Position numbers and translations under genes: made by a program. Below the pieces are notes generated by a model that was not told the origin of the DNA, did no database searches, and worked only from the letters and a program-made list of their open reading frames with translations. This document shows positions 14,536 to 24,009 of a DNA stretch of 64,000 bases, one piece after another. The stretch spans positions 124,001 to 188,000 of the forward strand of contig NZ_VDDA01000003.1 of assembly GCF_006151805.1 (NCBI RefSeq), written 5' to 3'. This DNA is from Methylobacterium terricola. GTDB taxonomy: Bacteria > Pseudomonadota > Alphaproteobacteria > Rhizobiales > Beijerinckiaceae. The first letter of the stretch is position 1. Each line of letters begins with the position of its first letter.

Positions 14536-14730
14536 ATGATCCGTTCCAATGCCCCGCGTGCCGGCCTCGTGCTGCTCGCCCTGCTGGCGGGTCTTCTCAC
14601 GGCCTCTCCGATGGTCGTCGCGGGGATCATCGCGGCGCTCGGCCTCGCCGGCGCCCTCGCCGTGGCGGGGTCGCGGGCGCAGGTCCCGGCCCTTGTTCCG
14701 GTGCGGGTGCGGGACCGCCGGCGGCGCTGA
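14536..14730 (+). CDS. Small stress-island membrane protein
   Basis: A 64-residue protein with two closely spaced hydrophobic helices (about 10-24 and 26-45, rich in Ala, Leu, Gly and Val) and a basic C terminus ending RDRRRR, which should face the cytoplasm. No family is recognised. A good ribosome binding site (ggaggg) precedes the ATG at 14536, and an exact EcfG-type promoter lies just upstream, divergent from that of the DUF1328 gene. It may act as an envelope stress protein; that is inferred from context only. Confidence 0.7.
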   Translation: MIRSNAPRAGLVLLALLAGLLTASPMVVAGIIAALGLAGALAVAGSRAQVPALVPVRVRDRRRR

Positions 14731-14887
14731 GCACCGCCCTCCCCTGCCGGCGTCCCTCATCGGAATCCGGCGGGGTGCGGGATCGGCAATCCTGCTTCCG
14801 ACGCGGCTCGCTCCGCCGCTGCGACGGGATACTTGACAGTCCATATCTGGTCGGACGCCGCTGTGGCGCCGCCTCTGGTCGGCCGAG

Positions 14888-14908
14888 GCGGGCGCCTGGA
14901 GCGCCCGC
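14888..14908. terminator. Hairpin between convergent small genes
   Basis: An 8-bp GC stem (gcgggcgc and gcgcccgc) with a 5-base loop, just after the 3' end of the NepR-like gene. Confidence 0.4.
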
Positions 14909-14917
14909 GCCGGCCGA

Positions 14918-15121
14918 TCAGCGCTGACGCTGCATCTCGCGCTCGCGGTGACGCAGACGTAGCAGCAGATCGACCTGATCGAGAGGGATGGGTTGCCCGT
15001 CCACCGTGCGCTCGTAGAGCGAGCGCAGCGTCCGTCCCAGCCGATGCTGCGCCTCGACGCAGATCGCCGGCATGGTCGGATCCTGGAGGGAATCCCGGGA
15101 CGCACTCACTTCCTGCTTCAT
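14918..15121 (-). CDS. Second NepR-like small protein
   Basis: A 67-residue protein whose residues 27-56, RLGRTLRSLYERTVDGQPIP followed by LDQVDLLLRL, line up with the NepR core RIGSHLRAMYDGLMQQPIPDRFIDLLAEL with one inserted residue: the LR-x-x-Y, QPIP and LL-x-x-L positions are kept. The first 26 residues and the arginine-rich end differ. It may be a paralogous anti-sigma factor or a decoy for PhyR; this is inferred. A shorter start at 15073 is possible. No EcfG-type promoter was found upstream; the gene follows recN on the same strand after about 200 AT-rich bases. Confidence 0.6.
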   Translation of the reverse strand: MKQEVSASRDSLQDPTMPAICVEAQHRLGRTLRSLYERTVDGQPIPLDQVDLLLRLRHREREMQRQR

Positions 15122-15200
15122 CGGACCGCTGGCCCCGTGCCATCGCGCGGATCCGAGGGAAGGTCGATCCGCGCCTTAGACGAACAGTCTCGCGGGATAT

Positions 15201-15236
15201 GGTAAAGAAAGAGTTAAAATTTTCTCTTTGTTCACC
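15201..15236. other. AT-rich inverted repeat between recN and the NepR-like gene
   Basis: An AT-rich patch with arms aaagag and ctcttt around an A/T core, unusual in this GC-rich sequence. It could be the recN terminator or promoter DNA for the NepR-like gene. Confidence 0.35.
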
Positions 15237-15327
15237 ATGTCGATGATGGACAAGTCCGTCGTCCGAATCGCCGGTCAAGCTTAACCATACAGAAACGCGT
15301 GTCGAGAGCCGTGACGCGCGACAGCGC

Positions 15328-17001
15328 TCAGGCCTCGGCCGCCTGGAGCAGACGGGCGGCGGCGGCGCGGGCCTCCTCGGTCACCGTGGCGCCGGCGAGC
15401 ATGCGGGCGATCTCCTCCTGGCGCGGCATCGCGGCGAGGGGCTTGACCCGGGTGGCGACCCGGTCCGAGCCCTTCACGGCCTCCTTGGCGATCAGGAAGT
15501 GGGTCGAGGCGCGGGCCGCGACCTGGGGCGCGTGGGTGACCGCGACGGTCTGGACCCGGGCCGACAGCCGGGCGAGGCGGGCGCCGATCGCGTCCGCCAC
15601 CGCGCCGCCGACGCCGGTATCGATCTCGTCGAAGATCAGCGTCGGGGCCGAGCCCTTGTCGGCCAGCACCACCTTGAGGGCCAGCATGAACCGCGACAGC
15701 TCGCCGCCGGACGCCACCTTCATCATCGGGCCGGGCCGGGTGCCCGGGTTGGTCTGGGCCCAGAACTCGACCCGGTCGAGGCCGGCCGGATCGCGGGCCT
15801 CCGGATCGGTGACGATCTCGGTGATGAAGCGGGCGCGCTCCAGCTTCAGCGGCGGCAATTCGGCCTGGACCGCCTTGTCGAGGGCCGCCGCCGCCTTGCG
15901 CCGGCCCTTGCTCAGGGCCTCCGCCTTCTCGAGATAGGCCGCATCGGCCTTGGCGAGGTCGGTCTCGAGGCGGCCGAGGGCCTCCTCGCCGGCATCGATC
16001 ACCGCGACGTCGCCCTCGTAGCGCTGGCGGAGCGCCGCCAGGTCGTCGACCGCGACGTTGTACTTCCGGGCCGCCGCGCGCAGGCCGAACAGCCGCTCCT
16101 CGACCCGCTCCAGCTCGCGCGGATCGAACTCGGCCGCCTGGAGCGCATCCTCCAGGCTGGTGCGGGCCTCGTCGAGGGCGACGAGAGCGTTGTCGAGGGC
16201 GTTGATGCTCGGCTCGACCAAAGCCGGGGCCTGGGCGGCGCGGCGCTCGAGCTTGCGCAAAGCCGCCGAGAGATGGGCGGTCGGCGAGCCCTGGCCGGCG
16301 ACGGCGTCGAGGGCCTCGTTGAGCTCGCGGGCGACCTTCTCGCCCTGCTGCATCGCCGTGCGGCGCTCGGCGAGCTCGGTTTCCTCGCCCGGCTTCGGAT
16401 CGAGGGCGGCGAGCTCCTCGACGGCGTGGCGCAGGAAGTCGACCTCCTTGCGGGCGGCCTCGACCCGGGCACGGTGCTCGGTGAGGGCGCTGCGGGCCTG
16501 GCGCACCCGGCGCGCGGACTCCGCCACCGCCACCTGGCGGGCGCCGAGGCCCCCGAACGCGTCGAGGATCGCCCGGTGGGTGGTGGAATCGGACAAGGCC
16601 CGGTCGTCGTGCTGCCCGTGGATCTCGACGAGCGCCGCCCCGATGGCGCGCAGGACCTGCACGCCGACCGCCTGGTCGTTGACGAAGGCGCGGGTGCGCC
16701 CGTCCGCGACCTGAATGCGGCGCAGGATCAGGTCGCCCTCGGTGTCGATGTCGGCGGCCGACGCAAGCACCCGGGCCGGATGGTCGGCGGGCACGTCGAA
16801 CACCGCGGTGACCTGGCCCTGCGCCTCGCCCTGGCGCACCAGGCGGCCGTCGCCGCGGCCGCCGAGCGCCAGCGTGAAGGCATCGAGGAGGATCGACTTG
16901 CCGGCGCCGGTCTCCCCGGTCAGGACGCTCAGGCCTTCGCGAAAGTTCAGCTCGAGCTTATCGATCAGGACGATGTCGCGGATCGCGAGCTGAACCAGCA
17001 T
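15328..17001 (-). CDS. recN: DNA repair protein RecN
   Basis: A 557-residue SMC-like ATPase of normal RecN length. The Walker A motif GETGAGKS is at residues 29-36, followed by the RecN-typical LGGRG and VEIHGQHDD motifs. A long central coiled-coil region (about 160-370) precedes the ABC signature LSRF region and the Walker B block TLIFDEIDTGVGG. RecN acts on double-strand breaks with RecA. It follows bamD and lpxC on the same strand; the order lpxC-bamD-recN is common in alphaproteobacteria. Confidence 0.95.
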   Translation of the reverse strand: MLVQLAIRDIVLIDKLELNFREGLSVLTGETGAGKSILLDAFTLALGGRGDGRLVRQGEAQGQVTAVFDVPADHPARVLASAADIDTEGDLILRRIQVADGRTRAFVNDQAVGVQVLRAIGAALVEIHGQHDDRALSDSTTHRAILDAFGGLGARQVAVAESARRVRQARSALTEHRARVEAARKEVDFLRHAVEELAALDPKPGEETELAERRTAMQQGEKVARELNEALDAVAGQGSPTAHLSAALRKLERRAAQAPALVEPSINALDNALVALDEARTSLEDALQAAEFDPRELERVEERLFGLRAAARKYNVAVDDLAALRQRYEGDVAVIDAGEEALGRLETDLAKADAAYLEKAEALSKGRRKAAAALDKAVQAELPPLKLERARFITEIVTDPEARDPAGLDRVEFWAQTNPGTRPGPMMKVASGGELSRFMLALKVVLADKGSAPTLIFDEIDTGVGGAVADAIGARLARLSARVQTVAVTHAPQVAARASTHFLIAKEAVKGSDRVATRVKPLAAMPRQEEIARMLAGATVTEEARAAAARLLQAAEA

Positions 17002-17111
17002 GCCACCCTTGCCGGGACGTGAAGGAGGAGATCGGGCGGGTATCTACAGCCGAACGGGCCGCGGCGCGAGTGCGCGCCACGGCCGCATGTCTCGGCGGAG
17101 CCGCGAGGCTC

Positions 17112-18014
17112 TTACTGCGCCTCGGCGGTGCGGGTGTCCATCCCGATCACGCCGCGGAACGCGCGGCTGATCCACGATCCCTTCTCCTCGCGCGGCTGCA
17201 GGCCGCCGCTCTGGAGCAGGTTGAACGCGTCCTTGTACCAGGGCGAATCGGGGAAGTTGTGGCCGAGCACCGCCGCGGCGGTCTGGGCCTCGCCGGTGAT
17301 GCCGAGCGCCATGTAGGCCTCGGCCAGGCGCTCCAGCGCTTCCTCGACGTGGCGGGTCGTCTGGTACTTGCTCACCACGTCGCGAAACCGGTTGATCGCC
17401 GCCGGGAAGTTGCGCCGCTCGAGGTAGTAGCGGCCGATCTCCATCTCCTTGCCGGCGAGCTGGTCGCGGGTGATCTGGATCTTGGCCTTGGCGTCCGAGG
17501 CGTATTCCGAGGTCGGGTACTTCTGCACCAGCTCGGTGAGCGCCACGAGGGCCTTCTCGGAGCGGTCCTGGTCGCGGGTCACGTCCGGGATCTGCTTGTA
17601 GTGCGACATCGCCAGCAGGTACTGGGCGTAGGCCGCATCCTTCGAGCCCGGATGGCGCTGCAGGTAGCGCTTCGAGGCGGTGATCGCATCCTCGTAGCGG
17701 CCGCCCTCGTAGTTCGAGTAGGCGGTCATCAGCACCGCCTTTCGCGACCAGTCGGAATAGGCGTACTGCTTGTCGAGATCCTCGAACCGCTTCGTCGCGC
17801 CCTCGTAGTCGCGGTCCTCGAGCTTGGCGAGGCCCTGGCTGTAGAGCTTGTCGGCCGGGGTGTCGGCCACGACCTCAGGCTTGTACTTCTCGGAGGCGAA
17901 CGGGTTGATGGAGTCGATCGCGTCGCAGCCGGCGAGCCCGAGGCCGCACGCCGCCAGCAGCACGGTCCGCAGGACGGTCACCTTCGCGTCGCGAAGCGGG
18001 TGGGCGAACGGCAT
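17112..18014 (-). CDS. bamD: Outer membrane assembly lipoprotein BamD
   Basis: A 300-residue lipoprotein. The start at 18014 gives a signal peptide ending in the lipobox LAGC (Cys at about residue 27); the open frame reaches 18257 but without a signal peptide. Residues 45-250 consist of tetratricopeptide-type repeats (KLYSQGLAKLEDRDYEGATKRFEDL and following), the fold that lets BamD dock onto BamA and receive outer membrane protein precursors. It is essential in most Gram-negative bacteria. Purine-rich ggaagaa before the ATG supports the start. It lies between lpxC and recN. Confidence 0.93.
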   Translation of the reverse strand: MPFAHPLRDAKVTVLRTVLLAACGLGLAGCDAIDSINPFASEKYKPEVVADTPADKLYSQGLAKLEDRDYEGATKRFEDLDKQYAYSDWSRKAVLMTAYSNYEGGRYEDAITASKRYLQRHPGSKDAAYAQYLLAMSHYKQIPDVTRDQDRSEKALVALTELVQKYPTSEYASDAKAKIQITRDQLAGKEMEIGRYYLERRNFPAAINRFRDVVSKYQTTRHVEEALERLAEAYMALGITGEAQTAAAVLGHNFPDSPWYKDAFNLLQSGGLQPREEKGSWISRAFRGVIGMDTRTAEAQ

Positions 18015-18263
18015 TCGGGTTCTTCCCCAAGCAGGCGGCCCTGCACGGCCGCTGATCCACGAGCCCCTTAGCGCAGGCCGGCGCGGCGCGCCAAGCCCGT
18101 GACGGCCACGAGCCCGGGAGAGCGGGCGGCCATCGGTCAGGAACCTCTTAACCCTGCGGGGCGAATAGGGCGCCAAAGCGGCGCGAAGAGGCTGACGTTC
18201 CACCGCGGCGCGGCGAAAGCGGCCGGCCGTTGCGCGATGGCAACAGCCTGCGGCCACACGATC

Positions 18264-19211
18264 TCAGAGCTCGGGCGCGTAGACCGCGGCGCCGAGACCG
18301 ACGCCGAACTCGGCGAAGACCGGCTCGCGGCGGGCGGCGGCGCCCTCGACGATGGCGTAGTTCGACCGGTCGGCGAAGAGGGCGGTCAGCACAGCGACAT
18401 TGAGGCCGTGGCCACCGCAATAGGACTGGTAGGCGCCGAGGATCGGCAGGCCGGCCAGCGCCAGGTCGCCGACCGCGTCGAGGAGCTTGTGGCGGACGAA
18501 CTCGTCCGGGTAGCGCAGGCCTTCCGGGTTGACGACGCCGCCGTCGCCGACCGCGACGGTGTTCTCGAGCGAGGCGCCGAGCGCGAAGCCGGCCTTCCAG
18601 TAGCGCTCGACGTCGCGCATCATCCCGAAGGTGCGGGCGCGGGCGATCTCGCGGCGATAGGCGGCGGGGGTCAGGGTCATCGCCTTGCGGCTGCGGCCGA
18701 TCACCGGGCTCTCGAAGTCGATCTCGACGTCGAGGTGGAAGCCGCGCTCGAACGGGCGCAGCTCGGAATAGGCGCGGCCCTTCTCGATCCGGACGGTCTT
18801 CAGCACCTTGATGAAGCGGCGGGGCGTGCCGCAGGAGGTGGTGCCGACCGCCTCGATCGCCGCCACGAAGGGGGCGGCGCTGCCGTCGAGGATCGGCATC
18901 TCGGGCCCGTCGATCTCGACGAGGCAATTGTCGATGCCGAGCCCGTAGAGGGCGGACATCAGGTGCTCGATGGTGGCGACGGCGCCGGTCTCGCGGTTGC
19001 CGATGACGGTGCAGAGCTCGGTGGCGCTGACCTGGGCGTGGTGGGCCTGGATGAGCCGGTCGCGGCCGTTCGGGAGGCCGGTGCGCAGGAAGGCGATGCC
19101 GTGATGCGCCTCCGCGGGATGAAGAGTGATCGAGACGGGGTTACCGGAATGGACGCCGATGCCTGAAAGGCCCGCGGCCGAGCGTAGGGTCGTCTGCTGA
19201 CTTGTTCTCAT
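18264..19211 (-). CDS. lpxC: UDP-3-O-acyl-N-acetylglucosamine deacetylase LpxC
   Basis: A 315-residue zinc deacetylase that carries out the committed step of lipid A synthesis in the cytoplasm. It starts TLRSAAGLSGIGVHSG and has the zinc and catalytic motifs ATIEHLMSALYGLGIDN, VRHKLLDAVGDLALAG and GGHGLN. The start at 19211 (MRTSQQTT) fits the family length; an upstream in-frame start at 19262 would add 17 unconserved residues. A promoter-like TTGGCC-N17-TATAGC lies at 19349-19377. The gene is separated from ftsZ by 400 bases and a terminator. Confidence 0.95.
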   Translation of the reverse strand: MRTSQQTTLRSAAGLSGIGVHSGNPVSITLHPAEAHHGIAFLRTGLPNGRDRLIQAHHAQVSATELCTVIGNRETGAVATIEHLMSALYGLGIDNCLVEIDGPEMPILDGSAAPFVAAIEAVGTTSCGTPRRFIKVLKTVRIEKGRAYSELRPFERGFHLDVEIDFESPVIGRSRKAMTLTPAAYRREIARARTFGMMRDVERYWKAGFALGASLENTVAVGDGGVVNPEGLRYPDEFVRHKLLDAVGDLALAGLPILGAYQSYCGGHGLNVAVLTALFADRSNYAIVEGAAARREPVFAEFGVGLGAAVYAPEL

Positions 19212-19348
19212 TACCTCAGCCCTCGGCCGCGACTCACCAGCGTGTCCCGTTGCCGGGCCCACGTTCGAGGCGATCCGTCCGTTGCTTGAAGCCCCTGTGG
19301 GTGTCAGTGCCGGCGGGTGGCGCGGCCTTCGCCCTTGTGCGTAGGACA

Positions 19349-19377
19349 GCTATAGTCGCGCTCTCAAGCACGGCCAA
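19349..19377 (-). promoter_or_regulatory. Probable lpxC promoter
   Basis: On the minus strand TTGGCC, 17 bases, TATAGC, a reasonable housekeeping sigma match in the gap after the ftsZ terminator, about 140 bases before the lpxC start. Confidence 0.4.
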
Positions 19378-19467
19378 ATCACGGATTCTTACGCTCTGTA
19401 ACAGTCCGGCGGCCCGCCTCCAGCCGCAAAAAACCGTTCTGCATCAAAAGCTTGAACAACGCGTAAA

Positions 19468-19491
19468 CCCCGAGGCCGGGCGGCCTCGGGG
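19468..19491. terminator. ftsZ terminator hairpin
   Basis: A perfect 10-bp stem (ccccgaggcc and ggcctcgggg) with a 4-base loop, followed on both strands by short T-rich tracts; about 120 bases after the ftsZ stop codon. Confidence 0.65.
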
Positions 19492-19613
19492 TGTGTCTTT
19501 TGGGCGGCACCGGGCGCCCCTGTGGCGGCATCGTGGCGGCGTGCGCGCCACCCCGACCCCAGCCGTCCCCGTGGGGTCCGCCGTTCGGGCGAACCCTGCC
19601 GGGACGGTCGGCC

Positions 19614-21479
19614 TCAGTTCGCCTGGCGACGGAGGAAGGCCGGGATCTCGAGCTGGTCGTCGTCCATCATGCGTGTGCCGGCCGGGACCGCGCGGCCCTG
19701 GGCGTCGAGGTTGCCCTGCGCCGGGCGGTAGCCCTGGGGCTGGGGCGCGTAGCCCTGCGGGGCATAGGCCTGCGGGGCGGTCTGGCGCGGGGCCGGGGCG
19801 GCGTGGTGCTGCATCGGAGCCTGCGGCACCGGAGCCTGATGGAGAGGCGCCTGGGGCATCGGCCGCGGCGCCGGCTGCGGAGCGTGCGCCGCCGGGGCGT
19901 GAGCCGGAGCCTGGGCCGGGTGGCCGGCCTCGTCCTCGCGCCGCCCGCCGAAGCCGACGGTGGCGAGGCGGCGCAGCAGCGAGGTGCGCTTGGCGTCCGG
20001 GGTCACCTGCTGCACCGGCTCCTCGCCGCGGCTGGCCCGGATCTGGTTCTGGGCCGGCATCGGCAGGTCCTGGACCCGGGGCATGCGCGGCGCGCGCACC
20101 ACCGCCGGGGACGGCGGGATGAACGGGCCGGAGGCCATCGGCATCTGCGGCTCGGGCGCCGGCGCCGGGGCCGGCTCGTAGACCGGGGCCTGACGCGGCT
20201 GGGTCGGGGTGATCTGCACCTCGTCGCGCATCAGGCTGGCGGCCTGGTGAGCGGTCGGCAGCTCCATCCGGACGGGCTCGGGCGCCGCGGTCTGAGCGTG
20301 CAGCGGGGCATGCATCGGGGCATGCGCCACCGGCTCCGGCGCCGGGGCCCGCGCTACCGGGGCCTCGGCGGGACGAAAGGAGGCGGTGGAGGGGGGCGCC
20401 GACGGGGCGGCGGCCCGGGCCCGCGCCTCGGCGCGCAGGCGCTCGGCGACCTCGGCGATGCGCTGCTCGGTCTGGGCGATCTCCGGCGAGCCGATCGCGT
20501 TGGCGTTGATCAGGGCCGGCTCGATGCCGGTCGCGACCACCGAGACCCGGATGATGCCGTCGAGGCTCTCGTCGAAGGTGGCGCCCAGGATGATGTTGGC
20601 GTCGGAATCGACCTCCTCGCGGATGCGGGTGGCAGCCTCGTCGAGCTCGTAGAGGGTCAGGTCGTTGCCGCCGGTGATCGAGATCAGGAGGCCGCGGGCG
20701 CCCTTCATCGAGACGTCGTCGAGGAGCGGGTTGGCGATCGCGGCTTCCGCGGCGCGGTTGGCGCGCTTCTCGCCCGAGGCCTCGCCGGTGCCCATCATCG
20801 CCTTGCCCATGCCGCGCATGATCGCCCGCACGTCGGCGAAGTCGAGGTTGATGAGACCCTCCTTCACCATCAGGTCGGTGATGCAGGCGACGCCCGAGTA
20901 GAGCACCTGGTCGGCCATCGCGAAGGCGTCGGCGAAGGTGGTCTTCTCGTTGGCGACCCGGAACAGGTTCTGGTTCGGGATCACGATCAGGGTGTCGACG
21001 GCCTGCTGCAGCTCGTTGATGCCCGATTCGGCGGTGCGCATGCGGCGCACGCCCTCGAACTGGAACGGCTTGGTGACGACGCCGACCGTCAGGATGCCCA
21101 TGTCGCGGGCGGTGCGGGCGATGACCGGGGCCGCGCCGGTGCCGGTGCCGCCGCCCATGCCGGCCGTGATGAAGCACATGTGGGCGCCCGAGAGCTGGTC
21201 GCGGATCTCGTCGATCACCTCCTCGGCGGCGGCGCGGCCGACATCGGGCTGCGAGCCGGCGCCGAGCCCCTGCGTCACCCCGATGCCCATCTGGATCACG
21301 CGCTCGGCCTTCGACGAGGTCAGCGCCTGGGCATCGGTGTTGGCGACCACGAACTCGCAGCCCAGCAGGCCCGACTCGATCATGTTGTTGACGGCGTTGC
21401 CGCCGGCGCCGCCGACGCCGAACACGGTGATGCGGGGCTTCAGTTCGCGGATGTCCGGAGCTTGCAGGGAGATGGCCAT
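19614..21479 (-). CDS. ftsZ: Cell division protein FtsZ
   Basis: A 621-residue tubulin-like GTPase, longer than the usual 380-500 because of its linker. The GTPase domain covers about residues 1-325: [10 protein letters not shown], the tubulin signature GGGTGTG at 109-115, and the catalytic T7 loop region NLDFADV. Residues 330-600 form a Pro/Ala/Gln-rich disordered linker, a feature of alphaproteobacterial FtsZ. The conserved C-terminal peptide [12 protein letters not shown] binds FtsA and other partners. FtsZ forms the Z ring. It follows ftsQ and ftsA on the same strand and ends in a clear hairpin. Confidence 0.97.
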   Translation of the reverse strand: MAISLQAPDIRELKPRITVFGVGGAGGNAVNNMIESGLLGCEFVVANTDAQALTSSKAERVIQMGIGVTQGLGAGSQPDVGRAAAEEVIDEIRDQLSGAHMCFITAGMGGGTGTGAAPVIARTARDMGILTVGVVTKPFQFEGVRRMRTAESGINELQQAVDTLIVIPNQNLFRVANEKTTFADAFAMADQVLYSGVACITDLMVKEGLINLDFADVRAIMRGMGKAMMGTGEASGEKRANRAAEAAIANPLLDDVSMKGARGLLISITGGNDLTLYELDEAATRIREEVDSDANIILGATFDESLDGIIRVSVVATGIEPALINANAIGSPEIAQTEQRIAEVAERLRAEARARAAAPSAPPSTASFRPAEAPVARAPAPEPVAHAPMHAPLHAQTAAPEPVRMELPTAHQAASLMRDEVQITPTQPRQAPVYEPAPAPAPEPQMPMASGPFIPPSPAVVRAPRMPRVQDLPMPAQNQIRASRGEEPVQQVTPDAKRTSLLRRLATVGFGGRREDEAGHPAQAPAHAPAAHAPQPAPRPMPQAPLHQAPVPQAPMQHHAAPAPRQTAPQAYAPQGYAPQPQGYRPAQGNLDAQGRAVPAGTRMMDDDQLEIPAFLRRQAN

Positions 21480-21593
21480 GATGCGCGAGCCTCTGATGAT
21501 CGTTACGTTTCTGATGGCGCCTGACGGCGCCGTTTGCCGTCCCGCCCGCCCGGTGCGGCCCGTTTCCGGGGCCCGCGCCGGGGGGCGATTCCG

Positions 21594-22919
21594 TTAGAAG
21601 CTCTCCCGGATCCAGCGTCCGACCTTGGAGAGGTAGGTGTCCGAGCCGAGACCCGCATGCCCGGTCTGGCCGCGGGGCTCGAAATGCTCGACATGCGAGA
21701 CCTGGGGGTAGACCAGGAGGCCGACCGCGGCCGAGAAGGCCGGGCCCTTGGCGGCCTCGGGCAGCCCCTTGATGCCGAGCGGCCGGCCGATCCGGACCTG
21801 GCCCTGCAGGATGCGGCGGGCGACCTCCGGCAGGCCGACGAGCTGGCTCGCGCCGCCGGTCAGCACCACCCGGCGCCCGGCCTGGGCGGCGAAGCCCGCG
21901 TTGCGCAGGCGGTCGCGCACCAGCTCCAGCACCTCCTCGACCCGCGGGCGGATGATCCGCACGAGGTGCGATTTCGGGATGTGGTGCGGCAGGTCGCGCT
22001 CGTCCTCGTCGACGCCGTGGACCGCGATCATGTCGCGCTCGTCCGACGCCGTCGCCATCGCGGCGCCGTAGAGGGTCTTCAGCCGCTCGGCCGCCGCCAC
22101 CCGGGTCGAGAGGCCGCGGGCGATGTCCATGGTGACGTGGTGGCCGCCGACCGCGAGCGCGTCGCAATGGACGAGGTGGCCGCCGGAGAACACCCCGACG
22201 CTCGTCGTGCCGCCGCCCATGTCGACCACCGCCACGCCCATCTCCGCCTCGTCGTCGACGAGGGCCGAGAGGCCCGAGGCGTAGGGGGTGGCGATCACCG
22301 CCTCGACCCGCAGGTGGGTGTTCTCGACCGCCAGCATCAGGTTGCGGGCGGCGGCGATCTCGGCGGTGACGACGTGCAGGTCGACGCCGAGCCGCTCGCC
22401 GAGCATGCCCGAGGGATCGACCACCGCGCTCTGCTGGTCGAGGGAATAGCCGGTCGGCAGGGCGTGCAGCACCGCCCGGCCGGGGCTGATGCTGTGGGTG
22501 CTGGCAGCTTCGAGCACCCGCTGCACGTCCGCGCCGGTGACGGCGCCGGTGCGCACCGGGACCTTGGCGTCGAAATGCTGCGAGCCGAGGCGCCCGCCCG
22601 ACAGGCTGACGATGACCGACTGCACCTCGACCCGGGCCATGCGCTCGGCGGCGTGGACCGCCTGGCGGATCGCGGTCTCGGCCGCCTCGAGATCGACCAC
22701 GGCGCCGCCCTTGAGGCCGAGCGAGCGCTGGTGGCCGATGCCGATGATGCGGGCGAGGTGGGTGCGGCCGCGCAGGGTCGCGAGCGTCTCGACCGGCTGC
22801 AGCTCGGCGACGAGGCAGACGATCTTGCTGGTGCCGATGTCGAGCACCGACAGGGTCGCGCTGCGACGCGCCGAGAGCGGCTTTAAGCGCGGCGTGAGAC
22901 CGTGCTGGAGGAGACTCAT
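21594..22919 (-). CDS. ftsA: Cell division protein FtsA
   Basis: A 441-residue actin-like ATPase that tethers FtsZ to the membrane. The phosphate 1 motif is VLDIGTSKIVCLV near residue 25, with phosphate 2 at VVDMGGGTTSVGV and the adenosine motif at VLTGGASQLVGL. The last residues, KVGRWIRESF, form the amphipathic membrane-targeting helix. Length and motifs are normal. It lies between ftsQ and ftsZ with about 85 and 114 bases of spacing. Confidence 0.96.
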   Translation of the reverse strand: MSLLQHGLTPRLKPLSARRSATLSVLDIGTSKIVCLVAELQPVETLATLRGRTHLARIIGIGHQRSLGLKGGAVVDLEAAETAIRQAVHAAERMARVEVQSVIVSLSGGRLGSQHFDAKVPVRTGAVTGADVQRVLEAASTHSISPGRAVLHALPTGYSLDQQSAVVDPSGMLGERLGVDLHVVTAEIAAARNLMLAVENTHLRVEAVIATPYASGLSALVDDEAEMGVAVVDMGGGTTSVGVFSGGHLVHCDALAVGGHHVTMDIARGLSTRVAAAERLKTLYGAAMATASDERDMIAVHGVDEDERDLPHHIPKSHLVRIIRPRVEEVLELVRDRLRNAGFAAQAGRRVVLTGGASQLVGLPEVARRILQGQVRIGRPLGIKGLPEAAKGPAFSAAVGLLVYPQVSHVEHFEPRGQTGHAGLGSDTYLSKVGRWIRESF

Positions 22920-23004
22920 GACGCGACGCTCACGGACAGGAACAGGGAATCGAGGGGGCGGGCGGAACCGGGAAGACCGGCGGGCGTCACGTCTCGCGCG
23001 CGGG

Positions 23005-24009
23005 TCATGTCTCGGTTCCCTTCGGCTTCTTCTGCTTCTTCTGGGCCTCCAGGCGCGCCGCGGCGCCCTCCTCGGTCAGCCGCACCACCACCCGGTCGGG
23101 CAGCCGCAGGTCGACCGCGATGATGTCCTTCTCGAGCAGGTTCGACTCGGCCTCGAGCTTGACGAGGCGGGCGACCGCGTCGCGGGCGCCGGCCTCGGGC
23201 AGGCGCACGTCGATGCCGTCGAGCTTCAGGGTCCAGCGCCGGCCGGACACCAGGGTGCCGGCCCGGATGCGGGCCTTGAGCGGGCCCGCGGCGTCGAGGA
23301 GCGCCAGGTAGTCCTTGGTGCGCAGGTTCGCCTCCTCGCCCACCACCAGCGGCAGGTCGGAGAAGCGGCCGTCGCGCATCTGGTCGATCACCGTGCCGTC
23401 GGCGGCGATCACGGCGATCTCGCCGTTGCGCTGCCACAGGGCGCTCGGCTCGCGCTCGGTGAGGGTGATCAGCAGCTCGCGCGGGTAGATCTTGCGCACC
23501 GAGACCGCGCCGATCAGCGGCACGGTGGACAGGCGGTCGCGCACGTCGACCACGCTGAGGAAGGGCAGCGAGTTGCGCTGGTCGAGGCCGGCGGCCTTCA
23601 GGATCTCGGCCGAGCGCAGCTGCACCAGCCCGGTGATCGTGACCTTGTCGAGGCCGAAGCCGAGGCTGCGCGCCGCCATGTCGGCGGGCGTGCCGTAGCG
23701 GGCCGAGATCTCGGCGTAGCCGCCGCCGGACACGAAGCCGGCCGCGGCGACCAGGCCGAAGAACCCGAAGGCCAGGCCCATCCCGAGATGCCGCGGCATC
23801 CGCCGCTCGATCGGCACCGCCACCGAGGCACGGCGCGGGCGCAGGAACCGCGGCAGGAAGCGCGCCAGCACGACCCCGCTCGAGCGCGGATCGCGCGAGG
23901 GAGCGCCCCAGGCCGGCGCCGTCCCCGGCTGGGGAGCGGGCGTGCCGGCCTCTCCGCCGGCATAGCCGGCGTCGGTCAGCGGCTCAGGGAAGCGTCCACC
24001 ACCATCCAT
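23005..24009 (-). CDS. ftsQ: Cell division protein FtsQ
   Basis: A 334-residue bitopic protein with a long proline-rich cytoplasmic N terminus (about 70 residues), one membrane helix (LGMGLAFGFFGLVAAAGFV, about 75-93), and a periplasmic POTRA domain starting VTITGLVQLRSAEILKAAGL. The FtsQ domain contains KIYPRELLITLTEREPSALW. It ends in a lysine-rich tail. FtsQ recruits FtsB/FtsL to the divisome. Normally ddl separates murB from ftsQ in many relatives; here there is a 561-base gap without a gene. Confidence 0.93.
   Translation of the reverse strand: MDGGGRFPEPLTDAGYAGGEAGTPAPQPGTAPAWGAPSRDPRSSGVVLARFLPRFLRPRRASVAVPIERRMPRHLGMGLAFGFFGLVAAAGFVSGGGYAEISARYGTPADMAARSLGFGLDKVTITGLVQLRSAEILKAAGLDQRNSLPFLSVVDVRDRLSTVPLIGAVSVRKIYPRELLITLTEREPSALWQRNGEIAVIAADGTVIDQMRDGRFSDLPLVVGEEANLRTKDYLALLDAAGPLKARIRAGTLVSGRRWTLKLDGIDVRLPEAGARDAVARLVKLEAESNLLEKDIIAVDLRLPDRVVVRLTEEGAAARLEAQKKQKKPKGTET

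Larger units (their letters stand above)
19212..19613. other. Intergenic region between ftsZ and lpxC
   Basis: 402 bases holding the ftsZ terminator hairpin (19468-19491) and the likely lpxC promoter (19349-19377). No further gene was seen. Confidence 0.6.

Noticed and set aside
19444..22167. A 907-codon frame spanning ftsZ and ftsA in another frame
   Set aside because: It overlaps two clearly real genes on the same strand out of frame and has only low-complexity Arg/Pro/Gly sequence.
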